Made by a program: the position numbers and the translations under genes. A stretch of DNA of 64,000 bases, taken from contig JAHEWK010000004.1 of NCBI GenBank assembly GCA_020740775.1, positions 1,922,001-1,986,000 of the forward strand, read 5' to 3'. Under the pieces are notes generated by a model, which saw only the letters and a program-made list of their open reading frames with translations, did not search any database and was not told where the DNA came from. Source of the DNA: Ilyonectria destructans (Eukaryota > Ascomycota > Sordariomycetes > Hypocreales > Nectriaceae). Positions 22,801 through 36,400 of this stretch are shown here, in pieces; the stretch's first letter is position 1, and the number at the start of each line of letters is the position of its first letter.

Positions 22801-23880
22801 GAACCTTGTCTTGTCGGCCGCGGTCACTACCCATTCGTTCGCTCCGGTAGATTGGGGAGACATAGTAGGGGGTCCAAGAGGGACCACTCCGGTGCCTTGG
22901 GGAGACATGGGAGGACGTCCGAGAGGGCTGCCAGTGCGCATCTGGGCGGAGCCGCTGACCTGGCGTGGAATAGCAGAGATGGCAGGACCGGTTGAGGATT
23001 GACGGGATGCGGGGCGTCGGGCGGCGGCTTCGTAGAGCCCGGCTGGGAGAATGCTGGGCAGAGCTCGAAGAGCACCAGTCTTCATGGAGGTGAGCAAGTG
23101 CATAGCAATGACAAACTCGGTGAGAGCCAGAGCACCACGCTGCTCAGTATCAGCAAGCTGCCAAATCCGTCCAAGGATTTCGTTGGGCAGGCCTGATTTC
23201 TCGAAGATCTGCCTGGCCTGGTCGCCGGGTAGGTGTGCTCCGCCTTGGAAGCCCTGACGCTCGAAGAGGCCGGCATACTGAGCAACCTTCTCCGGGGTCA
23301 GCGGCGGGATTCGGATGGGGCCACCGGTGCTTTGGGCCTGCAGGGCGGCGGGGGGAGGCGGCGAGCTGATGGGCACTGGTGGAGGAGGAGGAATGCCTGC
23401 GGCCGGGAGGGGGGGGCCGAAGCCATCGAATCGCGGAAGGGGACCTTGCTGGAGAGCTATTTCGCGTGTGGGTTCACGGCCAGCTTGGGCATGGCCGATG
23501 AGTCGGAGGACGATGCCAAAGCCAGCTGGGGTAAGGAAGCCCCGATTCTCCCGGTCAGCAATCTGCCAGATCTAGAGCAAGTCGGTTAGTTCGGGGGGGC
23601 TAGAGAGTACGAGTTATAACGTAGACAAACCTCGCCGAGGACGTGGGAATTTAACCGCGTCTTGTCGAAGAATTTCACGGCGACCTCGCCGGTGACGACG
23701 CCAACATTATCGGTGTCGGCTTGTCGGAAGAGTTGGCCGTAAGCTCGCTTCTCCTCGGAGGAGAGGTTTAGGTTCGGCGCAGCTGGAAGAATTAATGGTT
23801 AGCCACGGTGAAGAGAGAGAGGGTATCGATGAGAGAAGTGGGTGTGAAATACCAGGCTCAGTAACTGCTTCGGCCGCCAT
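19830..23880 (-). CDS. EDE1: Endocytic scaffold with three EH domains and UBA domain
   Basis: Five exons on the minus strand: 23880-23853, 23782-23631, 23571-20588, 20535-19929 and 19859-19830. They total 3801 nt and 1266 aa, and all introns are GT-AG (52-71 nt). Exon 1 codes only MAAEAVTEP plus one base; the splice gives EPAAPNLNLSSEEK, which leads into EH domain 1 (about 14-100). EH2 spans about 148-240 and EH3 about 309-405, each with an EF-hand-like loop and the LxDIWxLAD-type helix (IWQLADTEQRG, IWDLSDTNSQG). A Pro/Ser-rich linker is followed by a coiled coil (about 540-720), a long disordered region and a C-terminal UBA (about 1225-1266). Known for the family: Ede1/Eps15 binds NPF motifs, initiates clathrin-coated endocytic sites and binds ubiquitin through the UBA. 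The last intron (19860-19928) is 69 nt and open, so its retention would insert 23 residues into the UBA. Confidence 0.92.
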
Positions 23881-25774
23881 TGTCGCGCATACGAGCTCCA
23901 CGTAGCTCTGGACAAGGAGACTGGGCCTGGCGGCGTCAGGCGGGAGGACGGGCTGATACGCAGGAAGTCTCGGTGGATGGGAGAGGTCGCCGGTTGTGAG
24001 AGATGGGCGACGCTGGGACGGCGCTGGAGAGGGACGAGGGGCGAAGCGGCGCGTGGAGCTGTGATGGTGCAAGATGGCGATAAAGTCAGGTCTCAAGAAT
24101 GGAGATCACCAGCCTGGTCGTTTGGGGGGGTTGGTGTTGTTACCTGGAGACGCCAATGGACCAACCAGGAGCTGGAACCGGGGGGGCCGGCGGACGGTGA
24201 GTGGGCCTCTACGCTGGGGCCGGCTGGGGGCCGAGCTCGACGCTGCAGCAGTCCGCCCACTGAAGCATCGCTGAGAGATCACTGGACTGGCGCTGGGCAG
24301 CTCCTGAAGCTCGCTAGACGTCCGGGCGTTCCTGTCAGTTCGTGCCAGTCCCTCCCCCTTTCCCCAACCCTCAAGCGCCAAAGGTCAAGAACAAGCCACA
24401 GAACAGCCTCTCCGAGCGGGATCTCCACAATCCCGCGGCGGCAACCTTGTTAAGGCACGTCAACGTCATCATCCATCAAATGTCTTAGAGCTATCAACCG
24501 GGGAACGCAGGTATAGGATGACTGCGTCGTGGATGATTAATTTATTGAAGCGTCCTCGGCATTCCGGGGAAGGAGACGGCAGGTGACAGATGCAGGAACT
24601 GGCACAACCTGCAAGGTCTCGTTGATGTCCAGCCACGCACGTCTAGTCCGTGTCACGCTGCTCAGACATATCACTCTTTGCCACACCTTTAATCATGACG
24701 ACGGCGTGCAGAGGGGCTAGGCTGTGCTATATTTGGGCAGCTAATTGACCTCTGATCTGTAATCAGAGAGACATGAATATACCTCGCCAGCCTTTGAGAG
24801 TAATTCCAAATAATGCGGCAGAACTCGGCAGAAACAATGGGGATCATAGGGTCAGGTTCTTAAGGAGAAATAGCCCGGCCAGCGCTCAATTCGTGACATA
24901 ATCAATAAGGTTGGTCTTACAGCCGGGAAACATAGTGTGTGCACTGAGTGCAAATATTCCGTCAACCATCATCGGCCACCATGGATGTGACTTTTGATCC
25001 TTCACAGATGAGACCAACGGCAAGCACAAAGTACATATTGCAAGTAAATGATTTTTCCTGTCTCCTCATTCCGATCCTCGATAGAATATCATAGCATGGA
25101 TTTTTCCCCATCCCCTGGGGAATTTCAATCGTTGATATTAGTTACAAGCACCTTCGGCGACGATGGCGAGGTTGCCTCGCTGGCGGTCGCCGCACTCGGG
25201 CTTTTGAGCTTGCGGGCACCCAACATTCAAGGATTCTAGGTGACATGGGATGATTCGATAGATTGCTGATGAATAGAACATGATTCCATGCAATGCTTCA
25301 CACAATACCACGTGCTTAACACCCAGCAGTGGATCTGGACCCTGGGTACTTGTGGCTCGGCAACCAGCAACCCTCCATCGCCCACCCGAAAAAGGCCCAA
25401 AACGGAAAAGAACCAAAACTCCCCGTCCCCGAGGTGGATTTGAAATCGTCTCTGCAGCTCTCGTTCGCGGCGCTTGATTACACAATCGTCCCAATCCCTC
25501 TCAATCTCTAATCTCCTCTGTCTGCCTCTGTCTGCCTCTGTCTGCCCGTCTCTCCGCGCGCTCCAAATCAGGACACCGGACCGCTCCCGACGTCGGATTT
25601 GCCGGCCTGCCCCTCCAAACTCCAGCCGATCCGCCCTCGCCAGCACGCATTTGCAGAGCTCCCGTCGTCACCGTCTGCAGGATACGCCGCACTTAAAAAG
25701 ACGTCATCCTCCCCCTCCCCCGCCAACGCGCCCTCTCCTCCGCTCGTAGCACATACATAAACGAGGCTTTGTCC
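23881..25774. other. Divergent intergenic region EDE1/GLR1
   Basis: About 1.9 kb between two divergently transcribed genes, so both promoters lie here. The part next to GLR1 (about 25500-25770) is C/T-rich with CTGTCTGC repeats around 25510-25550. No supportable gene, RNA gene or mobile element is seen. Confidence 0.6.
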
Positions 25775-27408
25775 ATGCAAGCCCTCGCCCACCTCTCGCG
25801 CACATCCTCCTTGTCGCCGACTTCGAGAACTGCCCCGCTGCGAATAGCTTCCCTGTCCCGCCACCTCTCAGTATCTGCGCGCAACATGGCTCCCATTATC
25901 AAGGAGACCGACTACCTGGTCATTGGCGGCGGCAGTGGTGGCCTCGGCTCCGCGCGCATGGCCAGCGGCAAGTACGGCACCAAGGCCATGATTATCGAGA
26001 ACAAGCGACTCGGCGGAACCTGTGTAAACGTTGGGTAAGTCCACAGCCACACCCCGCTCCCGTGAAACCTCCTGCGAAGTGTCTGCGGGCGTCAACACTT
26101 GAACGTGCATAAGAATCTCACTGACTCACACCGCTTTCGTAATTTAGTTGCGTGCCCAAGAAGGTGACCTACAACGCCGCCGCCCTCGCCGAGGCCATCC
26201 ACGACTCCAAGGCCTATGGCTTCTCCGTCAAGGAGACAGCCCCCTTCGACTGGTCGACCTTCAAGACCAAGCGCGACGCCTACATTAAGCGCCTCAATGG
26301 CATCTACGAACGCAACCTAGGCAACGACAACGTCGAATACCTGCACGGATGGGCCCGCCTGCTGTCCAAGGACCAGGCTGAGGTCACTCTCGATGACGGC
26401 TCCAAGGTCGTTGTCAACGCAAAGAAGATCCTCGTTGCCGTCGGCGGCAAGCCCACCCCTCCTCCCCAGATCCCCGGCGCCGAGCTGGGAATAAACAGCG
26501 ACGGCTTCTTCGACATCGACACGCAGCCCAAGAAGGTTGCCATCATTGGTGCTGGTTACATCGCCGTCGAGTTCGCCGGCATGTTCAACGCCCTCGGCAC
26601 GGAGACTCACCTTTTCATCCGCCACGACACCTTCCTCCGCAGCTTCGACCCCATGATCCAGGAGTCTGTCACAAATGAGTACGAGAGGATCGGCGTGAAC
26701 CTGCACAGGCGCTCTCAGGCCAGCAAGATCGAGAAGGACGCCAACGGCAAGCTCACCGTCACCTACCGCGACGATAGCGGCAACGAGAGCGTCGTCTCTG
26801 ATGTTGACCACCTCATCTGGGCCATTGGCCGCACCCCTGAGACCAGCGGCATTGGCCTGGAGGAAGCCGGCGTCAAGCTCCGCGAGTCGGGCCACATCGT
26901 TGTCGATGAGTACCAAAACACCGCCGTCGATAACATCTACGCCCTCGGCGACGTCACTGGCGAGGCCGAGCTCACCCCGGTTGCCATCGCCGCTGGCCGT
27001 CGCCTGGCCCATCGCCTCTTCGGACCCGCCGAGTTCTCTGCCCTCAAGCTCAGCTACGACAACATCCCCTCGGTCGTCTTCTCCCACCCGGAGGTCGGCA
27101 GCGTCGGCATGACGGAGCCACAGGCCATTGAGAAGTACGGCAAGGACAACATCAAGGTCTACAAGACCGGCTTCACTGCCATGTACTACGCCATGATGGA
27201 GCCCGATCAGAAGGGCCCCACCAATTACAAGCTCATCACCACCGGCCCCGAAGAGAAGGTCGTCGGCCTGCACATCATGGGCCAGGGCAGCGGCGAGATG
27301 CTGCAGGGCTTCGGTGTCGCCGTCAAGATGGGTGCCACCAAGGCCGACTTTGACAGCTGCGTGGCCATCCACCCCACGAGCGCTGAGGAGTTGGTGACCT
27401 TGAAATAG
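25775..27408 (+). CDS. GLR1: Glutathione reductase, mitochondrial and cytosolic forms likely
   Basis: Two exons, 25775-26034 and 26148-27408, encode 506 aa. The 113-nt intron (GTAAGT donor, TTTAG acceptor) interrupts the codon for Gly87 inside the redox motif. The FAD-binding [13 protein letters not shown] is at about 50-62 and the redox-active pair is Cys83 and Cys88 in [13 protein letters not shown]. The NADPH fold has [12 protein letters not shown] with Arg residues in [11 protein letters not shown] that fit NADPH rather than NADH. The second FAD motif is [14 protein letters not shown], and His495 with Glu500 (HPTSAEE) is the catalytic base pair. The enzyme reduces GSSG to GSH with NADPH. 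Residues 1-37 are rich in Arg and Ser with no acidic residue, as in mitochondrial presequences. A second ATG at 25886 in GCAACATGG would start a 469-aa cytosolic form. Confidence in the enzyme is very high; dual targeting is inferred. Confidence 0.96.
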
Positions 27409-30400
27409 ACAAATGTAAAAGAAGAGAAGGATAGAGGGAGTTTGTTGGTTGGTCAATGGTAAAATCATGTTTCGGGAGGGACGGTGGCATTATGAGGACG
27501 ATGGCAGTAGGGCGAAGACCATATGTCTAGATTCGCAGCTGAATAATGCTATATTGATCAAATACCACATCTCAACAGCTCTTGGTTGAAATGAACCGGG
27601 GCAGAGCAAATATCTCCAGGGTCAAGGGTATCGTGAGAACGCGTGAATCTCCAACTGCAATATTCTTGATATAACCGAGAAAACACTACCGCATACGTGG
27701 TCACTCGTGTTCTGTCATACATGCCACTCTCGATGTCGAAAATGAATATGCTCTAATTCTTTTAATGCGGAGCCCAACTGTCGTTCGATAGCCAGGGAGT
27801 TCAGTGAGCGTTGCAGCACGACGCAGCCAAGCAACGGACATCATTGTTTAGGAGGTGGTTGCATATCCTTCATGTCACTCGATTGCAATATATAGAACTT
27901 TTTATGAGTATTGAAATTTATTGCCTGTGATTGGATACTGTCAATGAAGCTCCTCTGTTGCTGCTGCCTTATCGTCGCTCGTCGAAGGCGGACGGTCATC
28001 GAAAGTCTCACTAGTAATTGAAACGATCACGATGCCATTCAGCTCCTACCAATCTAACACAGCAACTCCATGTCCATCGCATACGCATGGATCCCTCAGA
28101 CAACTCCATTCTCACATCACATCAAGCCCACCTACCTTGAGCTTCGCTATCATCCAATTCCATACCCATTCTAAGACGTGCAAGGTCTCACTATGTCACC
28201 TCTTACAACATGCCACTCCCTATCTTTATCATCACACAAGCCTTCCTGCCACCCTCTGCAGCTGTCCCAGAGCGGTAATGCCTAAAGGCGCATCTACCCG
28301 CGCTTTTCCGAGCGACTGCATTCCACCGTCTCGGACAGGCACATGTGTTCACCTCCTGGACGTTCACAGAGATGCTCTATCGGGGCCGACGTGCGGGCTC
28401 GGGCCCAAGCGTCGGTGATACAAATGTTGTGTCAAGCAGGTACTCGTGCATGGGAAGACGGGTGACGACGTGCGGCAGGGTTTGTGGATAGCAAGAGCCG
28501 TGTACGCCGCTTTCCATCGGGAGTGAATGCACACATTGAGGTATGGCGATAGGGAGGATCTTCGTGGGGGTTAGCTGGAGTCTCGGCGGCTTCGCGGGTG
28601 TTGGGTTGAGGTGCAGATTAGCCTGCCGCGACGAGTGTCGTGTCTGTTAGTATTGATAACACAGCATTGGATATTTCGTGGATAATGTGGTTTTTTCGTA
28701 ATGCTTGCGGTATACTTGGGGGTCAGTAACGCAAATACGTCGGCTCGACGAGAGAGGTTATCGTCGGAAGTTGTGGAGCACCAGTGAATCGACTGCGATT
28801 GTTGCTGGTGACCTGTTTAGCAAAAGTTACAATGGACCAGCTCCTAAAAAATACACGATACAAACGTGCACTACATCGTGTAACCAAAAGAAACCGTACG
28901 GACCAAATACTCCAGTCATACGAGTCTGGTTGGTAGGTTGGTTGGAAGAGGAGACATTTGTCGAAAAAGCCAACTTACCTACCTACCCTGGAACACATAA
29001 ATCTCGCGCAACTCACGTGAGCGAAGATAAAATATGTGGTTTCTCTTGGTAATCCCACACTCAAGATCATCACTAAGGTCCCGTGAGCCATCACGCCGCT
29101 CAACACCCAAACTCAAAGTTCCAACGAAGAGAGACAATATCGTGGGAGGAGGGGGGCGTGTGCAACCAGCGCTCGGCGCTTTGCATGTCATCAAAACCCT
29201 GGTCCCCTTGAGCGCTAGAAGGCTGGGCTCACGAGTTCCTGCAGGAGCTGCCAGTCTTGGCCAAAAGACTGGTCACATGGAGAAGCAGCGCCCACAACCG
29301 AGACAATTAGCGCAACACTCAGACGCCACCTCCGCATTTTCTCCAGGAAAACCAAGACCCGAAGACCCAAAGAGTCTGGCTGTCATGCCCCCAGGCGGAG
29401 AAGTCAATGGCCTCGCTGGGGAACTGCTGGGCTACGCCTACCAGCGCTGCTGCCAATCACATTGATCACCCGTGACCCCCAGGACCGACGAAACGGTGTT
29501 GCCGGTGCAATAGGTGGGGGGGTTTTGGAAATGAGATTGCCGAAATGGCTGGTAAGTGAGGGGGAAGGTGATGTCAAAGGAGCAGCAACACAGCGCAGGA
29601 TGGGGGTACAGCTGCACGGCGTAAGATGCCGTCACAGAGCAGGGCGGGCAGGCTGGCTGGCCGGCCCTGGGGTCTAGGCGGCGAGACGCACTACTACCCA
29701 GGAGGATCGTGTCCGCAGCAGATGTTGCTCGCTACGCTGCGTGGGCGACAGGCGACTTGGTGCTGACTGCAGATGTGACGACGGACATTGGCAGGTAAGC
29801 GCCCCAGGACAACAGAGCTGGGGAGGTTCCGCGTCGCCGGGTCGGTACCACGAACCTAAATGAGAGAATTGTCACTCTTTTGATCTGCGCGACATTGAAC
29901 AGATAGTCCAAAGACCGAAAAGAGGGCCCCGTGGCCCTCTCGCCCAGAGTAAAACGCCGTCGCGTTGGTGGTGGCAATGGCCGAACAGACGGGAGACAAG
30001 CCACCACCGAGACACCCGGCGCTATTCAAAAACCCGAGGCCGTGGTCCATTGGACCCCAAGACCCCGAACAAAGAGAGTTCCGCGGCGTCGCTGCTCATG
30101 TCGTGCGCCACGCAGGCTAGGCAGCTCAGGGAGGGGATCTGACGGCACGCAAATGAGCCCTTGGAATTTGGGGATTTTTGCATGCTTCGTTTACACGCGG
30201 CGTCTCCAGGTGTGCCACCAACCCCACGGCGATGCTGCAGAGGAGAGGAGACAGGTCAGGTCGGCGGCCACTGTCCAAACCTCCGTCTAGCGTTGGTTCC
30301 AGTGGGGTTCGAGGGTTGGTCAATCTGGGGAACACGGTTGCAGCCCGTGATTGGCCGAGCGGCCCGTTGAGAGCCGACGTCCTAAAATACATGCCTGCGA

Positions 30401-33400
30401 GGGACAAAAAAGCCCTGTTCGTTGCACGTAGCACAGTGCAGCAGTGCCGCTTGGTTGCAGCCAGAAAGCCCAGACCACGACTGATCCAGCACTGGCGAGC
30501 TGCGATGCAACGATAGCGCTGCGGCGTTGCCTGTTGAAGTCCTGCTCGCCAAGGCGGGTTGGCCAAACGAGGCGGTTGTGCAACCTGACGAGTCTTCTTT
30601 CAGCCGCTGAACCCCCTCTTCGAGGCTGATTGTCTGCTTGGCTGTTTGAGCGTCATGGGAGTGGCATCTCGGAAGCGGCCCTTCAGGTTGCATGCTGATC
30701 AGCCGACCCAAGCCACCACGCACAACGACTTTTGGGGACTGCACAATGTCTCATTTGGAGAGGCAAGGTCGAGAGTGTCGACGGTTGACGGTGACGGTGG
30801 TTATCAGCTCTGAGGCGAAACCTGACAAGGAACATGTACAGGCGGCAAGCCCCTGAGAGCCTCTACTCCGTACGGACAACGGACATCGGACATCGGCCAA
30901 CGGATTACGCATCACGGGCTACGGACAACAGATTACACACTACGAGAGTACCGCACGCCCTCTTTTCCCCAGAGCGTGCAGCTGCAGCAAACATTTCCAG
31001 GCCCAGGTCGCGCACAGACAGACCTGAAGCCTCTAGCGCCCAGGGAAGCCGAACAGCATCGGCCTCGTCCTCGCCCTTGTCATCGCCCATTGTGCCATAC
31101 TCATGCAGGGTCCCCTGCGACCATAGGAGGTTTTGTTTGTCCAGCGTCAAGGGACCCCCCCATCCCGAATCCCTCGCGCCCCTTTTAGACGAGGATGTGC
31201 CTGCGCAGGAGGGCCAGCAAGCGTCGTTTCGGCCGGCAGCCTGCACGATGTGCTCAGCGGCACTGACGCCCGCCGCAGTTTGGACAGATAAAGGCAGCCC
31301 CCCGTTGCAGTTGCACCGTTGCGAGAAATGCGGGGGAGGGTTGTGACATGTCGAATCGGCTAAGCAGGACAGCGTGGGTGGAAATGACACGATGCTACTC
31401 CACGCCCGGCAAGAGGCAAAGCGTCGCGGCAGCGGCAGGAACAGAGATAGGAATAAGTAAAAAAAAGAATCCCCCCGTTGGCTGACACTAACAGTGGACT
31501 GCGCCTGCGCCTGAAGCCCCGAGGCCCCAGCAAGCCCCCGGTGAGGCTGGACCAAAGTGTAAGTCGAGGCAGCCGTCAGTAACTACGTAGTAAGTGTAAG
31601 TGTATGTGCTTGGCAAGTGTACTTTGTAAGTGCAACCAACCGCCGCAATACTGCAGATGCAAGGACCACTGCAGAATCTGCAGAATCTGCAGTCCAGAGC
31701 CTAGAGCCTCGAGCTTCGGAACCATTGACCAACCCTCGCCCCCTGTTGCGATGCACCTACCTCAGATAGGCACCGTCATCCATGGCCTTGATCCCGCCCG
31801 TCCTTAGTCCGTCGGTCGCCCGCGTTCGCCAGTCCCCTGGTGGGATCCTCCCCTGGACCGAGAAGCTCAGGGCAGCCCGGAGATCAAGGTGTAGACAGCA
31901 GCGCGGCCCGGTCAGTGGCCTGCACACAAGGTCAGAGCCCCAACCTCAGGCCAAGACGGGCGGGCGTTTAGGTCCACAGCGCGCCCAGCGTACGTAGGAG
32001 GTTGCATTGCACCCAGCTGGGGCTCTTCACTGTTGGCTTGTTCTGCCTTACCCTGCCCTGCCTGCCGCTGTGCGCTGTGGCGAAGCGAAGCGGAGCGGAG
32101 CGATGGGGTGGGTGAGAGGCGAGCGTCTCCATCCCTCCCGCTCCTACGCTACCGTTACCGGCCGGCTATCTATCTCAGGGGCCGTCAGTCGAGGGTGACC
32201 TTGGTTGCGAGCGGCCGCGAAGGCAAGCAAAGAGATCCGATCCAGGCGGTAACGGTGGATGCAGGACCCTGATCTTCCGATTTTTTCTCTCTCTCTTCGT
32301 CTAGTGACTCAGCCCAAGGCCGCGAACGCAGCGGAGCCATGAGGAGGCAAAATATGGCTTTTAAACAAGTAAAACCTAGAGAAGGAATACCCACCTAAAA
32401 AACCTTCTCAACCTCGTGGGCTCATCCCTCAAGCCGATGATGTCGTTCGTGTCCGGGGGCCCAATCCTCGTATGACACGGCACTTGGAGGCGCATGTAAG
32501 CCAATCAACCTTCCATGCACCCGCCCACGGGCGGCTTCGTCGGAACCATGCGGCTGCTGAAGAGCCAAGACGCGAGGGCAAGAGATGAAAAGTTGGATAG
32601 AGATGGTGGGTGGATGTAAGGCATGGGCTCTCGAAACGTGCTCTCGGCGACCCGAACCCGTCAATCAATCACTCAATCAAACGCAATGCGAGACAATCAT
32701 CCCGGGCCACCCGACGACCACGGCGTCAGCGCTTCGCCTCATTGCGTGAGGATTCAATCGCCAACCGAGATGGCTATTCGCCACTGGGATGATGAAAAAT
32801 CTCATCGCCATGTCATGATGCTGCATGCTCGTGTGAGATGCCCCACTGCGATTGAATTCGCTCCCCATAACACAACCCAATCTCACGATGGCATCACCTC
32901 GCGGAATCTTGGTGTCACCTCAACCTTTGACCTCAGCTCTCCACCCGCCTGCAGACCACCTCCGCCTCTCAGCTCTCAGTCGCTGGGTACGTGTTAGCTT
33001 GGCCCTGTCAATGTCGTCACTCCAATCGGCCGATCCGTCTCCGGGCTCCATCTGTTCACTATCGCTCCACGCCTAAAACCGAAATGAAGCTTGGCTTTTG
33101 CTGGCGTCCTCAAGCTTTGGGGCAAGCGTCGTCCAGGACGACAGGGGGGAAGCTGAGAAGAAAAAAAAAATCTCAGCCGGCGGCCTGAAAGCCTGTCAAA
33201 GAGCTAAGAACGAAACGGGAGGGTGTGCCATTAGATTAGGAAGCACTAGGCCCCAGTGGAAGGCCCTAGACAAGACCACAGGAGACTATTTGTCGATCAT
33301 ACCAAATTGGGCGGAGCGCTAGTCTATCCATGGGTCGACTACCATGGGCTGAGCCCTGTCCAGGAGGCACTCTGGGGATATCTCTTGGCACCCTCGATAA

Positions 33401-36400
33401 CGGCAGGGCCAATTGTTGGCTGTGGGCCTTTGTTGAACAAGGGGACCACGGAGGTTAAAAAAAAAGGAAGATTTTTTTGTTGGCCCTGTCTGGATCTCAC
33501 TGTCAGATCATGGATGTCGCGCGGCGAATGAGAACACGAGGCCAGTACAGGCGACCACACCACTACCTCCCAGATCAGGCTGTGAACCGTTGTCTTGTCC
33601 AAAGCGGCTGGCTGACAGCTTTGCTGACTGGTCCAGGGCTCTGCAGCAGGCTCTGTACCAGGCTGGCTGGTTGGTTGCCTCTTGCCTCCTGGCGAAAATC
33701 TATTCCTCGCCGTGTGACTTGCATGAGCCGCCTTGCCGACGTTAAAAATCTCCATGGATTGTAGTTGGCTATGCAAGGTACCAGCAAGCGAATAGACCGA
33801 GCCCGATCAGAGAGTTTCTTCATGTCGACCTGACATGTACAGTGAAAGGACCCGCTAGTTTCGATGACAGCTGGACATGCCCTGCTAGCGGCATGCTGGT
33901 TGCTGGTTTTCTGTTAATGACGATGTCCTGCGGAGCGGCATCGCACCGATCTGCTTTGGCTCCTGATTTTTTGCTTATTTTTCGCTTTGCTTTTGCGGCA
34001 TCTTTCAACCTACATACGGTAGTGCGAGTGACGAAGATGGACTAAATTTGGTAGCTCAGTTGTCTGCTAGCGCAGTCGACTACCGCCAGCCAGCCAGCCA
34101 GCCAGCTTGCCAGCCCGTTCGGCGCGTCCCTGTATGGCGTTCATTACGACCCGTCCAGGCCTTTGTCCATCTTGACCTTAAAGCCGCCACCTCGTTGCCG
34201 CACGGGCGTCGTAACGAATAGGGGCTGGGGCCAAGGTGCCACGGGTGCTTGGGCGGGAGGGTGAGGTGATCAGTGAGCCCACCACCACCAGACGTCCAGC
34301 TGCCTCTCACAGCCCACCAGACGAGCCCCGCATGATCGTGTCCGGGCCTTTCCCGCGCCTCGAACCCTCCCGCTTGCACTGGTTCGTTTCGTTGCATGCG
34401 CCTCTCAATAATCTGTCCGTTTGAGGGTGTTGTCCATCGGTCAGCCCGGGATGAAACCCCGTTTGCCAGCTCTGTAAGCGCAGCTGAGAATCTTTTCCCG
34501 TTGCGATGGTTCTGACGGACGCCTAGGGAACAACAAGCGATGAAAACTCTTTCTTGCCGTGTGCCTCGTCATCTCTTGGGAATTACAGGCTCGCAATTGT
34601 GGACGAATCCAGTTCCAGAGGTCGCCTGCTGAGGTCAGCTTGCCCATTCACACCACCAGTAGTTCGCGTGCCTGGAGGTGGTTTCGTATCACCGATGCAG
34701 TCAGCTGCTGCAGGTTCACCAGATCGTCCTGAGATATGTCCGTCGTGTTCCTAGCTGCAAATTCCGCACCCGCACTAGGGCAAGAAGCGAGGCCGATGCC
34801 CCCGAACTCTTCATCGAGCGTAATCAAACCAGCTCCTGACCGGACCTGGGGGAATGGATCCAAGCCATGGCCGACCACAACGCAGTAGGGCTTGCCGACG
34901 AGGGAGCTCCCTGGTTCCCGCGTGGCCAGTGCGCTGGGCTAGCTTAAGATATCCCCTGCCAGGTTCTTTCGCCTGTTCGTGACTTGCAAGCCATGGAGCC
35001 ATCAAACCAACAACGATGTGCTTTCCCGTCCTGGGAAGAAGCAGCCCATGGTTTCGCAATTGTTGACCCCGGCATACCGGCCAACCTGAGCTGCCAAACG
35101 AGGCTTGACTTGGTCCAGACTTTCCAACCTGACCACGCGCGGTCTGGTTAGAGATGCTATAATAGTTTGTCCATAGTCTGGTGCGAGAAGGTCGCACAGA
35201 CTATAATGGCTTCGGCCGAGGACCCTGCCGAGCTTCGCCATGGGATGACTTCCTATCTGGGCCGTCCGTCCGAGAAGGAACCACCCTATTCCCGAAGTGA
35301 AATGCACATATCTGAGAATTCTTGATGACTGATCAGGTAGCGTGGGGGGCTTCTCACCTATCCGGCTGTCTAGCCGATAAGTCCTGGTTGATATTAGCCG
35401 ATGCGCACCATATCTCTCCGTCTCGCTTGCGGGCGCAGTGGTAGAGTGCAAACCCACATACTGGCTTTGGGGGTCACGCTGATGCTAGACCTAACACCTT
35501 GGTCTTGGGCGATTGACTCGGGTGTGGGGGGCAAATCCGGCTCCGTCTCCCCTTCGGGAGCGGGACCAATTCAACGTTCCTCAACCATGATCGTGATAAC
35601 TACTAGCATCGGTTTCTATCAACGGCAATCCCGCTCACGCTGCCGTCCCGGCTCAGCCTTGCACGGCATTCCTCTCAAACCCGTCTCGGAGATGTATCCT
35701 ATCCGGACTAGCCGAGACATCAAATCCTCACCAAAAATCACTAAACAGGCTCAGGGTCTCAGAGTCTCAGGGTAAGGATCGGCAGCTGGGCGAGCTCATG
35801 GTTGGAGAACAAGAAGCTCTTGCAGCCCTTATCGTCCGGCACCAGCAATTCGTGGAGGTTTATGGTTGCTTTATCTCGGGCATACGCGGTTTATTCGCGG
35901 CAGCGCTTGTGAACCCCACCGTAGCGTCCATAGCATCCGGGGGATCTTGGACTTCGGCAGAACGCCGCATCAATGCAGTCTGCCTCCCACGTTTCGGTGT
36001 TGATAGAGCTCAGGTGAAACCCGGGTTTGGCGCCCGCGGTGGTGGAAGGCACTTGACTGCAGCGTTAGTGATGCCATTGGCCTAGTCTTGCATCTGTACC
36101 CGTCGTTCGTCAATCCAACCCGCCCCTCCTCCCGAGAGCGTGGTTGGTAGAATGATTTCTGGGGACCTCGGCGAGTTGCGTTCCAGATGACGTTACATGG
36201 TAGGTAGCTCTTATTTTTGAATACCCGTGATAGCCTGGGGTGGCACGAACACCCTGCCTCAGACATTTTGGCTTGGGCGGCCGCTCCAAAGGCGTGATGT
36301 TCAGTCACACCCTGTGCAACAAACGCCATTTGGGGTAATGGTAATGCCTTTGGAGAGGCCCTCTGCGTCGCCAAGCACACAAGTCTCAAGTTGTAAGGCG

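Noticed and set aside
26122..26128. TGACTCA (Gcn4/AP-1-like site) in the GLR1 intron
   Set aside because: It overlaps the probable CTGAC branch point 23 nt before the acceptor, which explains it better.
26317..27468. 383-codon open frame antisense to glutathione reductase
   Set aside because: Shadow of the real coding strand produced by biased codon use; no family resemblance.
30834..31346. 170-codon open frame with a CxxC pattern near its end
   Set aside because: The Cys pairs are isolated, the rest is low-complexity, and an equally long antisense frame overlaps.
34044..34130. tRNA-like start GGTAGCTCAGTTG
   Set aside because: D-arm-like words are present but no anticodon stem or TTCRA T-loop at the right distance; the following CAGC repeat breaks the fold.
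35428..35500. tRNA-like GGGCGCAGTGGTAGAGTGC
   Set aside because: Resembles an A box but lacks a matching B box and cannot close an acceptor stem.
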